From: Deltaproteobacteria bacterium
GTDB lineage: Bacteria; Myxococcota_A; Polyangia; Polyangiales; Sandaracinaceae
Assembly (NCBI GenBank): GCA_017303575.1
Contig: JAFLCL010000002.1
Coordinates: 54,758 to 118,757 of the forward strand
Length of the DNA stretch: 64,000 nucleotides
Direction: 5' to 3'
Every line of letters begins with the position of its first letter. Position 1 is the stretch's first letter. The translations under genes were made by a program, and so were the position numbers. The notes beneath the pieces were generated by a model. That model ran no database searches and was not told the origin of the DNA. It saw only the letters and a program-made list of their open reading frames with translations. Of this stretch, positions 1 to 8,078 are shown one piece after another.

Positions 1-2
1 CG

Positions 3-437
3 GCCCTCGCCTCGCTGCTAGACGATCCGGGAGGTCGCGAGCTCCGCTGGGTCCTCGTCCGCCCCGGAAGCGTGCGGCTCACCTCTCGCTGGATTGACCC
101 GAACGAAGCAGGCGCGCAGCTCGCGTCACAGGCTGCTTCGCTCGGAACGCTCGCGACGGCGTGCGCGCGGCTCGGCCCACCGGCCTCTCCGATCGAGGAG
201 AACGCGATGGAGCGTCGCGCGCGAGAGAGCCCGATGGCGCTCGCGTTCGCGGTGGTCGGCTGTCTCCTGCTCGCGCTCGCGGGCCTCGGTGTCCTCGTGG
301 GCGCGATCGTGTTCACCACCTCGCGCGCCACCCCGAGCGTGACGCCCGCGCCTTCCGACCCGACGACGATCGATCCCGCACCGAGCGACCCAGGCCCGCG
401 CGACCACGAGGGCCGTGGTCGCCGTCGCCGACGCTGA
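3..437 (+). CDS. Partial hypothetical protein with C-terminal membrane anchor
   Basis: The frame is open from the left window edge to a TGA at 435-437, so the N-terminus probably lies outside the window. The visible part has an ordinary mixed-composition region, then one strong hydrophobic segment (residues starting ALAFAVVGCLLLALAGLGVL) and a Pro/Asp-rich, Arg-rich tail. This predicts a single-pass membrane protein. An alternative is a short 76-residue protein starting at the ATG at 207, which has a GAGGAG ribosome-binding site just upstream. The gene is convergent with and directly abuts the VOC gene. I do not recognise a family. Confidence 0.45.
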   Translation, partial: ALASLLDDPGGRELRWVLVRPGSVRLTSRWIDPNEAGAQLASQAASLGTLATACARLGPPASPIEENAMERRARESPMALAFAVVGCLLLALAGLGVLVGAIVFTTSRATPSVTPAPSDPTTIDPAPSDPGPRDHEGRGRRRRR

Positions 438-839
438 CTACTCGCCCTTCGACTCCTCGAACGGCAGCGGCTGCCAGAGCTCCACCTTGTTGCCCTCGAG
501 ATCGAGGATCCACGCGAAGTGTCCGTTCTCGTGGCTCTCGAGGGGCTTCACGATCGTCACGCCGTCCTTCTCCAGCTGCGTGAGCAGCGCGGCGAGATCG
601 TCGACGCGGTAGTTGATCATGAAGCTCGCGTCGCTCGGACTGAACCACTGGCTGTCGGCTGCTGCGACGTGCCACGCGGTCGCGCCGCCGTCGGGCGCCG
701 CGCTGTCGGACCACTTCAGCGCAGCGCCGCCCCACGGCGCGAGCTCGAGCCCGAGGTGCTTCGCGTACCAAGCCGCGAGCGCCTTGTGATCGCCCTTGGA
801 CTTGAAGAAGACGCCACCAATTCCCGTGATCTTCGCCAT
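438..839 (-). CDS. VOC family (glyoxalase/bleomycin-resistance fold) protein
   Basis: This 133-residue protein has the vicinal oxygen chelate layout: it opens with ITGIGGVFFKSKGDHKALAAW (conserved first strand and helix) and ends with the typical GNKVELWQP strand. A GHFAWILDLEGNKVELWQP-like C-terminal half is the usual VOC signature and supplies the metal-binding Glu. The start is the ATG at 837-839, because upstream in-frame sequence is Arg-rich and noncoding in character. The substrate is unknown; such proteins are often small dioxygenases, lyases or binding proteins. It is a host gene flanking the tRNA, outside the prophage. Confidence 0.85.
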   Translation of the reverse strand: MAKITGIGGVFFKSKGDHKALAAWYAKHLGLELAPWGGAALKWSDSAAPDGGATAWHVAAADSQWFSPSDASFMINYRVDDLAALLTQLEKDGVTIVKPLESHENGHFAWILDLEGNKVELWQPLPFEESKGE

Positions 840-1000
840 GCCCCGACGGTACTCGAAGCGCGTGGCATCGCGGTCGGCAACGTCGCCCTGCGTCCTCTGC
901 CGACGCGGCCGGACCACGGGGGCACGGTCGTTCGTCGACGGCTCAGCGATCCCAGCCTTGACGTTTCGACGCGGTTCGCTAGAACGCGGCCCTCACTTAT

Positions 1001-1073
1001 TCCGGGATAGCTCAGTTGGTAGAGCGATCGGCTGTTAACCGGTTGGTCCCTGGTTCGAGTCCAGGTCCCGGAG
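1001..1073 (+). tRNA. tRNA-Asn (anticodon GTT)
   Basis: A full cloverleaf can be drawn by eye: acceptor TCCGGGA pairs with TCCCGGA, the D arm is GCTC/GAGC, the anticodon stem ATCGG/CCGGT encloses loop CTGTTAA with GTT at 1034-1036, and the T arm is CCTGG-TTCGAGT-CCAGG. CCA is not encoded. The gene is the integration target of the prophage to its right; its 3' end from 1032 is duplicated exactly at 41012-41054, so the left copy stays functional after integration. Confidence 0.97.
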
Positions 1074-2367
1074 CTAAAGAAAAACGGCCACTTACAGAGT
1101 CGGCCGAAAAAGCGTGAGTGGACCGGGGTGGACCCAGTGGCGAGAAGCCGGGTCCACCCCGCGTCTCTTTCATCGCCGCCGAGAGCGTGTCCATCGCGCG
1201 CCTCACGTAGCGCTCGGTGACGCGCTGATCCGAGTGCGCGAGCATCGACTGGATCTCGTGCATCGACCACTTGCGGCCCCACGTGCCGAGCGCGAGATGC
1301 GTCGCTGTCGTGCCGCGCAGGTCGTGGAAGCGAACCTTCCGCTTCACTCCCGCGCGAGTCAGCGCTGACGGTCGCTCGTGCAGCTCGCGTGTGCCGTCCT
1401 CACGGAGCGCACCGGTGCGCCCGAGGTGTCGAGCCCATCCGAAGTCGTACGCCTTCGCGTAGCGCGACCGACCACCGTCGGCCGTGTTCGTGAACAGGTA
1501 CTTCGCGCCCTTCGGCAGCGTCGCGAGGTGCGCGTCGAGCCACGGGACGAGCCACGCCGGCACGGGGACGCGATGCCACTTCTCGGACTTCTGGATCCAG
1601 ACGCGCACGTGCGGGCCGGGCTCGACGGCATCGAGCTGGATGTGCGCGACCTCGATCGCCTTGATGTCGTCGAGGCGCAACGCGAGGCCGATCGCGACCG
1701 CGAAGACCGTGCGGTCGAAGATGTCGATCGCCTCGCACGAGAGCAGCTTCTCGATCTCGTCCTCGCGGAGCCAGTCCTCGGAGAGATCCTTCGGACGCGG
1801 CCCACCAGGCGCGACGCACACGTCGTCGGCGGGGTTTGCTTCGATCAGCTCCATCCGCATCGCCTCTTGGAGCGACCCGCGGACCAGCCTGAGCGCCTCG
1901 CGCTGCATCGCGGTCGAGAGAGGCTCGTTCGTCGGGCGCAGGACCGTCTTCTTCGCCGAGCCTGAGCCCACGGTGATCGGCCGCACCTTCTTCCGGGCGC
2001 GAAGCCACAGCGCGAACTTCTCCACGTCGCGGATCCGGATCGTCGCGGGGTGCATCGAGGCAAGGCCCGAGGACGACACGTGCGTGCGCCACACGCTCCG
2101 CTCGCTCGACACGGACTTCACCACGGCGCGCTTCTTCGAGCCGTTGATCTCGCGCCCCGCGAGCCACGTCTTACCGAGGCGGTCGAGCGTGAGGCCCTCG
2201 GGGCTCGCGATGACGCCGGTCTCCAGATCGGCGTTCCACGCGTCCCGGTAGACGTCCGCGAGCGCTTCGGTCGCGTGCGTCGTGCCGATGGTCTTCTTCT
2301 TCCCGTCGACCTTCGCGCGCACCCGCCATCCGCCGTCGCACGGCTCTGTCCACGCCTGGCCCTTCAT
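1012..2367 (-). CDS. int: Tyrosine-recombinase integrase of the prophage
   Basis: The protein catalyses site-specific integration and excision at the tRNA-Asn att sites. The catalytic set is visible: Arg in GLALRLDDIKAIE, Lys in WIQKSEKWHRVPVP, FHDLRGTTATHL (HxxR), LAHSDQRVTERY (H and nucleophile Tyr). An N-terminal arm-type DNA-binding region (WRVRAKVDGKKKTIGTTHA) precedes a SAM-like core-binding domain. The start is the ATG at 2367, overlapping the TGA of the upstream small gene (ATGA), so the set is an operon. Oddly, the frame runs through the att core and stops inside the tRNA, antisense to it, so its last residues are host-encoded in the integrated state. Confidence 0.95.
   Translation of the reverse strand: MKGQAWTEPCDGGWRVRAKVDGKKKTIGTTHATEALADVYRDAWNADLETGVIASPEGLTLDRLGKTWLAGREINGSKKRAVVKSVSSERSVWRTHVSSSGLASMHPATIRIRDVEKFALWLRARKKVRPITVGSGSAKKTVLRPTNEPLSTAMQREALRLVRGSLQEAMRMELIEANPADDVCVAPGGPRPKDLSEDWLREDEIEKLLSCEAIDIFDRTVFAVAIGLALRLDDIKAIEVAHIQLDAVEPGPHVRVWIQKSEKWHRVPVPAWLVPWLDAHLATLPKGAKYLFTNTADGGRSRYAKAYDFGWARHLGRTGALREDGTRELHERPSALTRAGVKRKVRFHDLRGTTATHLALGTWGRKWSMHEIQSMLAHSDQRVTERYVRRAMDTLSAAMKETRGGPGFSPLGPPRSTHAFSADSVSGRFSLAPGPGLEPGTNRLTADRSTN
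1032..1074 (+). repeat. attL core (43-bp direct repeat with attR)
   Basis: Bases 1032-1074 match 41012-41054 base for base; the flanking bases differ (g versus c on the left, t versus c on the right). The repeat runs from the anticodon loop through the T arm and acceptor 3' strand to one base past the discriminator. This is the classic attachment core of tRNA-integrating tyrosine recombinases. It lies inside the 3' end of the integrase reading frame. Confidence 0.95.
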
Positions 2368-2615
2368 CACGCGCCCTCCCGAACGATCATGCCGAGCCTG
2401 CGAGCGCTCTCGCGGACGACCTTCTGCGCGCGAGCGCGGTCCAGCTCGCTCACGTGGTGATCTCCGGGCGGTGCGGCAGGTGTTGCCTTCGCACGACGCG
2501 GAGTTCCGTGACTGCGCAGCGCGCTCGCGTGCTCGCGAAGCGCAGCGATCATCTCGCGTTCGTGAGTGACGAACGGGTCCGTCGATAGGTCGACGATGGA
2601 CGGGAACCACTTCAT
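2367..2615 (-). CDS. Small hypothetical protein upstream of integrase
   Basis: This is an 82-residue, basic, mostly helical protein of unknown function (starts MKWFPSIVDLSTDPFVTHE). Its ATG overlaps the stop of the upstream ribbon-helix-helix-like gene and its TGA overlaps the integrase ATG, both as 4-nt ATGA junctions. Translational coupling therefore links all three. The position suggests a recombination-directionality or accessory factor, but no winged-helix excisionase signature is apparent, so that is inference only. Confidence 0.65.
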   Translation of the reverse strand: MKWFPSIVDLSTDPFVTHEREMIAALREHASALRSHGTPRRAKATPAAPPGDHHVSELDRARAQKVVRESARRLGMIVREGA

Positions 2616-2821
2616 GCCGACCTCCCCGCACGTTCCGCACGGCGCGCCATCCGTTCGAGACCGTCACGCGCGGCCTCCGCCATCGACTCCCCGAGCAGCT
2701 CCGCGGCTGCGAGGTACCGCGCGTGGTCGGCCTGCCTCATCCGCACGAGTACGGTCGCGCTACGCACCTCGTCTGGCGGAAGGGGCGGACGTCCGCCGAG
2801 GTTGATCGTCTTCTTTCCCAT
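2612..2821 (-). CDS. Small ribbon-helix-helix-like DNA-binding protein
   Basis: This 69-residue protein has a basic N-terminus (MGKKTINLGGRPPLPPDEVR), then SATVLVRMRQADHARYLAAA and a second helix rich in Ala/Glu/Arg. A short beta strand followed by two helices is the ribbon-helix-helix (CopG/Arc) arrangement used by small repressors and antitoxins. It is the first gene of the three-gene int operon, and divergent from the plus-strand gene at 3033, so it may autoregulate the shared intergenic region 2822-3032. Family assignment is by pattern only. Confidence 0.6.
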   Translation of the reverse strand: MGKKTINLGGRPPLPPDEVRSATVLVRMRQADHARYLAAAELLGESMAEAARDGLERMARRAERAGRSA

Positions 2822-3032
2822 CGTCGTTGAAGTATATCGGTAAACATCCGCTCCACAACCGTGCGATGACGCGGGCTCGCCGAACGGGCGGGGTCGACCC
2901 GCACGCATGCCCACCGTTCGCGCGCACGCACGCCACGCCTTGCTGAACGGCCGTCTGGGGGTGGAACGATGGACGCCTCCATGGGGTTCACTCCGCGTCC
3001 GGCCGGCCGCTTGCAGGAGAACCGCCACCATC

Positions 3033-3878
3033 ATGCTACGGTCCCTTCCCATGCTCAGCATCCCCTGGGGGAGCATCTTCTCTCGCATCGGAATCGGCCG
3101 CAGCACAGCCGACGACCGCGCGCGTCCAGTCGCACTGGAGCCGCCACCGCTGGCGAACGCTGATCGCGCGCAGCTTGAGGCGATGACCGAGAGGCTGAGC
3201 GGCATGCTGGCCGCGCGTGTTCTCGATGCGGACAGCGAGGAGAGCGCCCTCGCGGAGATCGATGCGGTGCTGCGCGCGGGCGGCATCGCGCAGTACATGC
3301 GCCCGGTGCTCGCGATTGCTTCACGCAGCGAGGGGTTCGCCGCGCTCGTCGAGCAGGCTCAGACACCCCCGGACATGTCTCACATCTCCCCTGAGGCGGC
3401 GCGCCTCGCGCTCGAAGCGTGGGAACTGCAGCGCCACAGCGCCGGACTCTTCTTCGAGGACCTCCGCGAGATGGCGAAGGACGCTGAGTTCGACGCGTTC
3501 TTGATGGAGCATCGACGCGACCCGATGGCTTTCCTGCATGAGCTTCCGGTTGAGATTGCGGAACTTGCCCTCGCCAGTGAGCGCGGGCGCGCAGCCGGCT
3601 TCACGCTCTACGCGCGGGGGCTCGCGTGGTTCGAGGTCCCGCTGTCGCGCGACCTGATGCTGGCACGCCTCTACTGGCAAGGCGCCTGGGCCGAAGCGCG
3701 GCTCTTCGCATCGCTGCTTCCTGACGAGTTTCCGACGTCGATGGTCCCGACTGCGGATCGCCTCGACCTGGTCGCGATTCGCGACGCGCATCGCGCGGCC
3801 GAGGCGCGCGCCGAAGCGCTGTTCGCCGAGGCGGAGGCTAGTGGGCTGGACGTCTACGAGCCGACCACCGATGCGTGA
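3033..3878 (+). CDS. Hypothetical protein, helical, prophage left arm
   Basis: This is a 281-residue mostly helical protein, with no signal peptide or membrane segment, and not assigned to a family. Notable stretches are LARVLDADSEESALAEIDAVL-like acidic helices and a region with several Trp/Tyr residues (YARGLAWFEVPL). I chose the ATG at 3033 because AGGAG lies upstream and the longer frame is Arg-rich noncoding; the ATG at 3051 is an alternative. The stop overlaps the start of the next gene by 8 nt, so the two are probably co-translated. It is a prophage accessory gene of unknown role. Confidence 0.7.
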   Translation: MLRSLPMLSIPWGSIFSRIGIGRSTADDRARPVALEPPPLANADRAQLEAMTERLSGMLAARVLDADSEESALAEIDAVLRAGGIAQYMRPVLAIASRSEGFAALVEQAQTPPDMSHISPEAARLALEAWELQRHSAGLFFEDLREMAKDAEFDAFLMEHRRDPMAFLHELPVEIAELALASERGRAAGFTLYARGLAWFEVPLSRDLMLARLYWQGAWAEARLFASLLPDEFPTSMVPTADRLDLVAIRDAHRAAEARAEALFAEAEASGLDVYEPTTDA

Positions 3879-4182
3879 GCAGGACGCCGGCTGGGTCACG
3901 CATCGTTCGGACGGCGACCCCTCCGAGGTGCTTGAGCATCCCGGAGTCGTCGTGCGCGTGATAAGCGACGGGCGAGGCATCGTCGCTCAGGGCACCGGCA
4001 CAGAGCGTGACGAGCGCCACGTTCGGGTGGACCCTGCATCACCGGACGGACGGGCGCTGCGCCTCTCAAAGCCGACGTTCTTCTACACCAAGCCGCTCGT
4101 CGTCCGCCCGGAGTCGTTTCGAGCCACCGTCGTCTGCCCGCCCGACTTGTTCATCGCGCTCCGCAGGCTGGTGGGCTTCTAG
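3871..4182 (+). CDS. Hypothetical small protein overlapping the upstream gene
   Basis: This 103-residue protein is beta-strand rich (VVVRVISDGRGIVAQGTGTE, RLSKPTFFYTKPLVVRPESF) and looks like a small single-domain barrel. It starts inside the last codons of the preceding gene (ATG at 3871, preceding TGA at 3876), implying translational coupling. I considered a PemK/MazF-type toxin because of the size and beta-rich look, but no conserved toxin motif is visible, so the function stays unknown. It is followed within 5 nt by a 12-bp palindrome. Confidence 0.6.
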   Translation: MREQDAGWVTHRSDGDPSEVLEHPGVVVRVISDGRGIVAQGTGTERDERHVRVDPASPDGRALRLSKPTFFYTKPLVVRPESFRATVVCPPDLFIALRRLVGF

Positions 4183-4186
4183 TCCG

Positions 4187-4198
4187 GCAATCGATTGC
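4187..4198. promoter_or_regulatory. Palindrome GCAATCGATTGC, copy 1
   Basis: A perfect 12-bp palindrome lies in the 22-bp gap between two convergent genes. Identical copies occur at 25626 and 32402 and a two-base variant at 37383, all inside the prophage. Half AT in a GC-rich sequence, it should be very rare by chance, so it is a candidate binding site for a prophage regulator. Its position between gene ends is unusual for a promoter operator. Confidence 0.5.
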
Positions 4199-4204
4199 AA
4201 GAAC

Positions 4205-5014
4205 CTACCGAGCTCGACCACGCACGAGCCCGGCGCCAGCGAACGCTCCGCGGGCATCGAGCACGACGTCGAGCGGCTCCGTCGTCGACTCGCGCGGGAG
4301 CTGGAAGATCACCTCTCGCCGCACCCAGACGCCCGGCATCATCTGATCGCCGCCTCGCTCGATCCGCATGCCGCTCAAGAGCGCGTGCCGCATCGCTTCC
4401 TCGTCCGGCGTGAAGCGTCGTCCCTGAGCATCGCGCAGCGCGACGACGACGCTCCCCATCGAGCTCTCGACGTTGTCGGAGTCGTTGCGCTCGCGGAACT
4501 CGACGACGACGTACGTGGCGCCCTCCGACGCGGTCACGCTGATGAAGCTGTTGCCGATGCGTCGCCGGAGCCGAAGCCGATCGAAGCTGTACGAGTAGTC
4601 CGACCCCATGACGAACTCGTCGCCCAGGTCATGAGCCGTCTCCGCGGCCTCGGCCACCGGCGTCGTCTCCGGCGGCTCGGGTGGAGCCGTCGGTGGAGGT
4701 GCCGCTGCCTGAGCAGCAGTCGCCGCTGCAGCTCGCGCCTCGGCCTCTGCGACGCGTGCGCGATCTTCCGCCGCGATGACCTCGGGCGAGACGCACTCGT
4801 GGTCGGACGCGAGCGACGGCAGCCCTCCCTCGCGCAGTCGGAAGACACGCGGCGGGAGACACGCAGCACGATCTGCATCGAGCCTCGCCCGTTCCTGCGC
4901 CCGGTACTCGTCTCCGCTCGGCGCGGTCAGCATCGTCATGCAGCAGCACGAGCACGGCGCGAGGACGACAAGGGCAGCGAAGCTGGCGAGGAGGAGCTTG
5001 TTCCGCGTGGTCAC
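4205..5014 (-). CDS. Putative secreted/lipoprotein with DUF4352-like domain
   Basis: The 269-residue protein begins with a charged start and hydrophobic stretch (KLLLASFAALVVLAPCSCCC), which looks like a signal or lipoprotein signal peptide with a Cys cluster at the cleavage zone. An Ala/Pro-rich linker (about residues 80-120) follows, then a beta-rich C-terminal domain (SFISVTASEGATYVVVEFRE) resembling DUF4352 immunoglobulin-like domains. It would be exported and anchored at the envelope. This is a typical lysogenic-conversion cargo gene, divergent from the XRE regulator at 5086. Function beyond envelope localisation is unknown. Confidence 0.65.
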   Translation of the reverse strand: MTTRNKLLLASFAALVVLAPCSCCCMTMLTAPSGDEYRAQERARLDADRAACLPPRVFRLREGGLPSLASDHECVSPEVIAAEDRARVAEAEARAAAATAAQAAAPPPTAPPEPPETTPVAEAAETAHDLGDEFVMGSDYSYSFDRLRLRRRIGNSFISVTASEGATYVVVEFRERNDSDNVESSMGSVVVALRDAQGRRFTPDEEAMRHALLSGMRIERGGDQMMPGVWVRREVIFQLPRESTTEPLDVVLDARGAFAGAGLVRGRAR

Positions 5015-5085
5015 GACGCAAGGATAGGAGAGGTTCGGGATCCCGAACCAGCCCCCCTAGCTCGACCGATAGCGTCGCCGCCCTC

Positions 5086-5436
5086 ATGGCGCGGCCCCGG
5101 TCACCGAGCCCGAAGCACCGCACGACGCCCGATCCCCTCGCGGCGAAGATCGGCGCTCGCATCCGTGAGCTGCGGCAGGAGTCGAAGGTCTCGTTCGACG
5201 CCTTCGTCGAGGAGCTGGGAGCCGGACGCGGCTACGTGTCGGAGCTCGAACGCGGCCTCGTCATCCCGAGCGTGACGATCCTCGCGCGCGTCGCCGACAT
5301 CCTCGACGTGACGATGGGCGACCTCGTGCTGCTTGGCGACTCGCCGCGCGAACAAGTGTTCGAAGCGACGCGTGCGATGCCGGTCGCCGTCGTGCGTCGG
5401 CTGGCTCGCGATCTCGGCAAGGCCGACGCGACCTGA
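5086..5436 (+). CDS. XRE-family helix-turn-helix regulator
   Basis: This 116-residue protein has a cro/cI-type HTH: IGARIRELRQESKVSFDAFVEELGAGRGYVSELERG at about residues 22-57, followed by the fourth and fifth helices (VTILARVADILDVTMGDL). The short C-terminal part has no peptidase or sensor domain. It lies 71 bp from the divergent lipoprotein gene, so the shared region likely contains its operator. It is a possible prophage repressor, but other regulators exist in the element (2612, 27094) so its rank is uncertain. Confidence 0.88.
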   Translation: MARPRSPSPKHRTTPDPLAAKIGARIRELRQESKVSFDAFVEELGAGRGYVSELERGLVIPSVTILARVADILDVTMGDLVLLGDSPREQVFEATRAMPVAVVRRLARDLGKADAT

Positions 5437-5553
5437 CCTCCTCGTTGGCGGTCCTCCTGCACGTGTACATGTCCTTGCCTCGGAGCGCACGGGGCTCTCC
5501 GGCTAAGCAAGCAACGGATGCTGGCTCCGGGGACACCACGCTACCCTTCTGAG

Positions 5554-6057
5554 ATGGGTCGGCACACACGCCTCGACGCAGACGCTCCAGAGCCGAACGT
5601 CGTCGGTCACTTCACGCCTTGGTTCCGATGGTCAGATCGGCTGACGATGCCGGACGGCCACGGCGGGCTGGTTCACGAGTACGGTGGGGTCTACATCCTC
5701 GCGCACTTCGCAAGCACCGCGCCCTCGGGCTCAGCCGACTTCCTGGACGACGCCGTGGTGTATGTCGGCGAGGGCGCTTCCCTGAAGCGCAGGTGGTACG
5801 ACTTCGAGCGCTCGGCCAACCTCGGTTTGCCCGGGCACTCCGGGGGACACTCCCATCGAGCGTGGGCTGCGGAGTCCGGCGCGACCTGGCAAACCCTGCA
5901 CGTCGCTTCCTATCCGATCTGGTTCGAGAGCGAGGGCGCGACGGACGCACCTGCGTCACTGGCTCGGCGCTTCCGGCTTCACGTCGAGCAGCTACTTCTC
6001 TGGAAGCTCGCCGCACACCGGCGGGGCAAGACCCTGCACCTGTTAAACGTGAAGTAG
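5554..6057 (+). CDS. GIY-YIG-like domain protein
   Basis: The 167-residue protein contains GGVYILAHFA and, about 20 residues later, DAVVYVGEGASLKRRWYDFE. That matches the GIY...YIG-x(8-10)-R pattern of GIY-YIG nucleases, with VYIL as GIY, VYVGEG as YIG and the following Arg pair as the catalytic Arg. A downstream Glu typical of active enzymes is not clearly placeable. The start is taken at the ATG at 5554; an ATG at 5518 is also possible. It sits alone with about 80-120 bp on each side. A nuclease role (homing or exclusion of other phages) is inference. Confidence 0.55.
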   Translation: MGRHTRLDADAPEPNVVGHFTPWFRWSDRLTMPDGHGGLVHEYGGVYILAHFASTAPSGSADFLDDAVVYVGEGASLKRRWYDFERSANLGLPGHSGGHSHRAWAAESGATWQTLHVASYPIWFESEGATDAPASLARRFRLHVEQLLLWKLAAHRRGKTLHLLNVK

Positions 6058-6186
6058 TGCTTCGGGGCTTTAGTGCAGGTGTGTCGTCTCCCCCAAGTCG
6101 TCCGTCGGATTCATAGTTCCCTCCATCTTTCGCCGTGACTGTGGTCACCGTTGACGTCGGAGTGCACCTGCGCGACAAGGCGCCCG

Positions 6187-6618
6187 ATGAACATCACTCC
6201 CGAGATCGAACGCCGCATCGCTTCCTTCGTCGCTGACCTCGACGGCCTCGTCCGCACCGCTGCCCTCGAAGCAGTGCGGGCCGCGCTTGGCGGCAAGGCT
6301 CCCGTCGCGAAGGCGCCCGCGGCAGCCACCACGAAGGCTCCGAAGGCGGCGCCGGCCGTGAAGTCCGCAAGCACCAAGGCGTCGGCGCCGAAGGCTCAGC
6401 GTAAGGGCGGGAAGCGCGATCCCCAGGACCTCGCTAAGCTCGTCGACGCGGTCGCCGCACACATCGCGAAGAACTCGGGTCAGGGCGTCGAGACGATCGC
6501 CAAGTACCTGGGCGTGTCGACGAAGGAGCTGGCGCTTCCGATCATCAAGCTCCTCGACGCCAAGAAGATCACCCGCAAGGGTCAACGTCGCGGCACGCGC
6601 TACTTCCTCGCGAAATAG
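6187..6618 (+). CDS. Histone H1-like / winged-helix DNA-binding protein
   Basis: The 143-residue protein has three parts: an N-terminal helical segment (NITPEIERRIASFVADLDGLVR), a low-complexity Ala/Lys/Pro linker (about residues 40-80, with KAPAAATTKAPKAAP) like eukaryotic H1 tails, and a C-terminal winged-helix-like domain (LVDAVAAHIAKNSGQGVETI to KKITRKGQRRGTRYFLAK). Similar short AK-rich proteins occur repeatedly in myxobacteria and related genomes. It probably binds DNA non-specifically. The gene abuts the end of the DUF4238 gene with no spacer. The start at 6187 is preferred over an upstream ATG at 6151. Confidence 0.75.
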   Translation: MNITPEIERRIASFVADLDGLVRTAALEAVRAALGGKAPVAKAPAAATTKAPKAAPAVKSASTKASAPKAQRKGGKRDPQDLAKLVDAVAAHIAKNSGQGVETIAKYLGVSTKELALPIIKLLDAKKITRKGQRRGTRYFLAK

Positions 6619-7662
6619 TCAGCCGCGCGGCGGCGTGCGACCCGGCAGGGGGCTGGTTGCGAACGGCGCGTCGTCCGGATGGTGGAAGACCCAGCGATCC
6701 GCGGAGTGGGCGATGCTCTTGTTCAGAGCCGCCACCTGCTCGGCCGAGACATCCACGACGCCTTCCTTGTGGTCCTGCGCCGGATGCCGCATCGCCAACG
6801 CGCAGTAGCGATCTACTGGATACAGGATGACGTCCGCTGTCGCCAACCCCACTCCGACGCCCGTCCGGCGGGTCTCAGGCGCCTGGTACAAGACGATGGG
6901 ACGATCGCAGGTCACGAAGGGACTCCGCGACCGAAGGATGGTCCAACGGCGCATGAAGAAGTAGCGAACGAACTCCTCTGCGGACTGGAACATGTTCCTG
7001 ACGACCGACCCACGGTCGGGAACCACCCGCATGTTGTGATCGACGCGAGCGAGAGCCTGACGCGCCTCCGCCACCGCCTCCGCAGTCGGTTCGTCTCCCA
7101 TGTCCTTGACGAGCGCGCTGAGCGCCTCGTCATTGGCGGCGTACACGTGAGCCGCCATCAGCGTGATCCGTGTGAGGATCTGCTCGCTGAAGCGCACCGA
7201 GTCGGGTCCGCGAACAAACTGGAGCGCCATGAACGCCGAAAGATGGAAGCGGTCGATCTCATCTAGCAGCGACCGCTTTTGGCGATCAAGCGCTCGAAAC
7301 GCAGGGCCGGCGGCCGTCTCGAAGACCCCCATCAGGTGCTCGCCGTCGTAGTCGTGCGCCGGGTCGGCGGCCTTCATCCTGTAGAAGTCCACCTCGGCCG
7401 CGACGTCTCGAACTCCCGCAGTCCGGCCGGTCGACTCAGAAGAAGTCCGGTCGATGACGTGTACGCGCGGCGTGGCTTTCGACGAAGACCGCTTGCCGAA
7501 GCGCTCCAAGTACATGACCGGCACGTAGTGATGGCGCCTGGCTGGGTTCTTGTGCGTGGGAGGCGGTCGCTTCGCTAGCTTCCGCTCCAGCTCCCGGAGC
7601 CACACGTCGAGGCGAGGATCCCAGTCGGGGGTCTCTGGCCTACTGTCCGGATCCGGCTGCAC
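6619..7662 (-). CDS. DUF4238 domain protein
   Basis: The 347-residue protein carries the diagnostic N-terminal HHYVPVMYLERF motif (about residues 44-55) of DUF4238, followed by a long helical region with FMALQFVRGPDSVRF and a C-terminal part with FVTCDRPIVLY. The likely start is GTG at 7660-7662, which leaves a 17-bp gap to the holin-like gene and avoids Arg-rich upstream sequence. It is the last gene of the minus-strand late region but is not a known virion component. DUF4238 proteins are common in defence islands and prophage cargo positions; biochemical function is unknown. Confidence 0.8.
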   Translation of the reverse strand: MQPDPDSRPETPDWDPRLDVWLRELERKLAKRPPPTHKNPARRHHYVPVMYLERFGKRSSSKATPRVHVIDRTSSESTGRTAGVRDVAAEVDFYRMKAADPAHDYDGEHLMGVFETAAGPAFRALDRQKRSLLDEIDRFHLSAFMALQFVRGPDSVRFSEQILTRITLMAAHVYAANDEALSALVKDMGDEPTAEAVAEARQALARVDHNMRVVPDRGSVVRNMFQSAEEFVRYFFMRRWTILRSRSPFVTCDRPIVLYQAPETRRTGVGVGLATADVILYPVDRYCALAMRHPAQDHKEGVVDVSAEQVAALNKSIAHSADRWVFHHPDDAPFATSPLPGRTPPRG

Positions 7663-7679
7663 GCGTCCACGATACCAGA

Positions 7680-8066
7680 TCAACCGCCGTCCACCCCGAA
7701 GCGGCGCCCGTACCGCTCGATGACGCCCTTGATCGTCCCCACCAGCGACGCGTAGGCGACCATCGCGAGAGCGCCGTTCCCCGAGTACTGGAGCACCGCC
7801 CCTGCGACGCCGTCCGACTGCAACGCGGTGATCACGGGCACGCCTGGCACGAAGCCGAGCAGCGCGCCGACGGCGAGCGCATGAACCTTGTAAGTCGCCG
7901 CGTAGGCACCGCGCCACCCGCGGAACGCGAAGTGACCGTCAGCGTCCCTCGGCCAGCTCTTCTTCGGCCCGAGGATCAGCACCTTTGCGACCTCACCCAT
8001 CGTCCCGATGATCAGCACCGTGATCCACGTGCTCGGGTGGCCCAGCCACGACATCAGCTCGTCCAT
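7680..8066 (-). CDS. Putative phage holin / small membrane protein
   Basis: This is a 128-residue protein with about three hydrophobic stretches: WITVLIIGTMGEVAKVLIL, VHALAVGALLGFVPGVPVI and AVLQYSGNGALAMVAYASLV. Its position at the end of the tail-fibre cluster, next to a second small membrane protein, is the usual place for a holin that opens the inner membrane at lysis. There is no sequence motif that proves holin function, so the assignment is by topology and context. The ATG start is 12 nt from the preceding gene's stop. Confidence 0.6.
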   Translation of the reverse strand: MDELMSWLGHPSTWITVLIIGTMGEVAKVLILGPKKSWPRDADGHFAFRGWRGAYAATYKVHALAVGALLGFVPGVPVITALQSDGVAGAVLQYSGNGALAMVAYASLVGTIKGVIERYGRRFGVDGG

Positions 8067-8078
8067 CGTCGTCTCCTC

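Noticed and set aside
3871..4182. PemK/MazF-type toxin
   Set aside because: Size and beta-rich look suggested it, but no diagnostic residues were visible and no antitoxin-like gene lies upstream.
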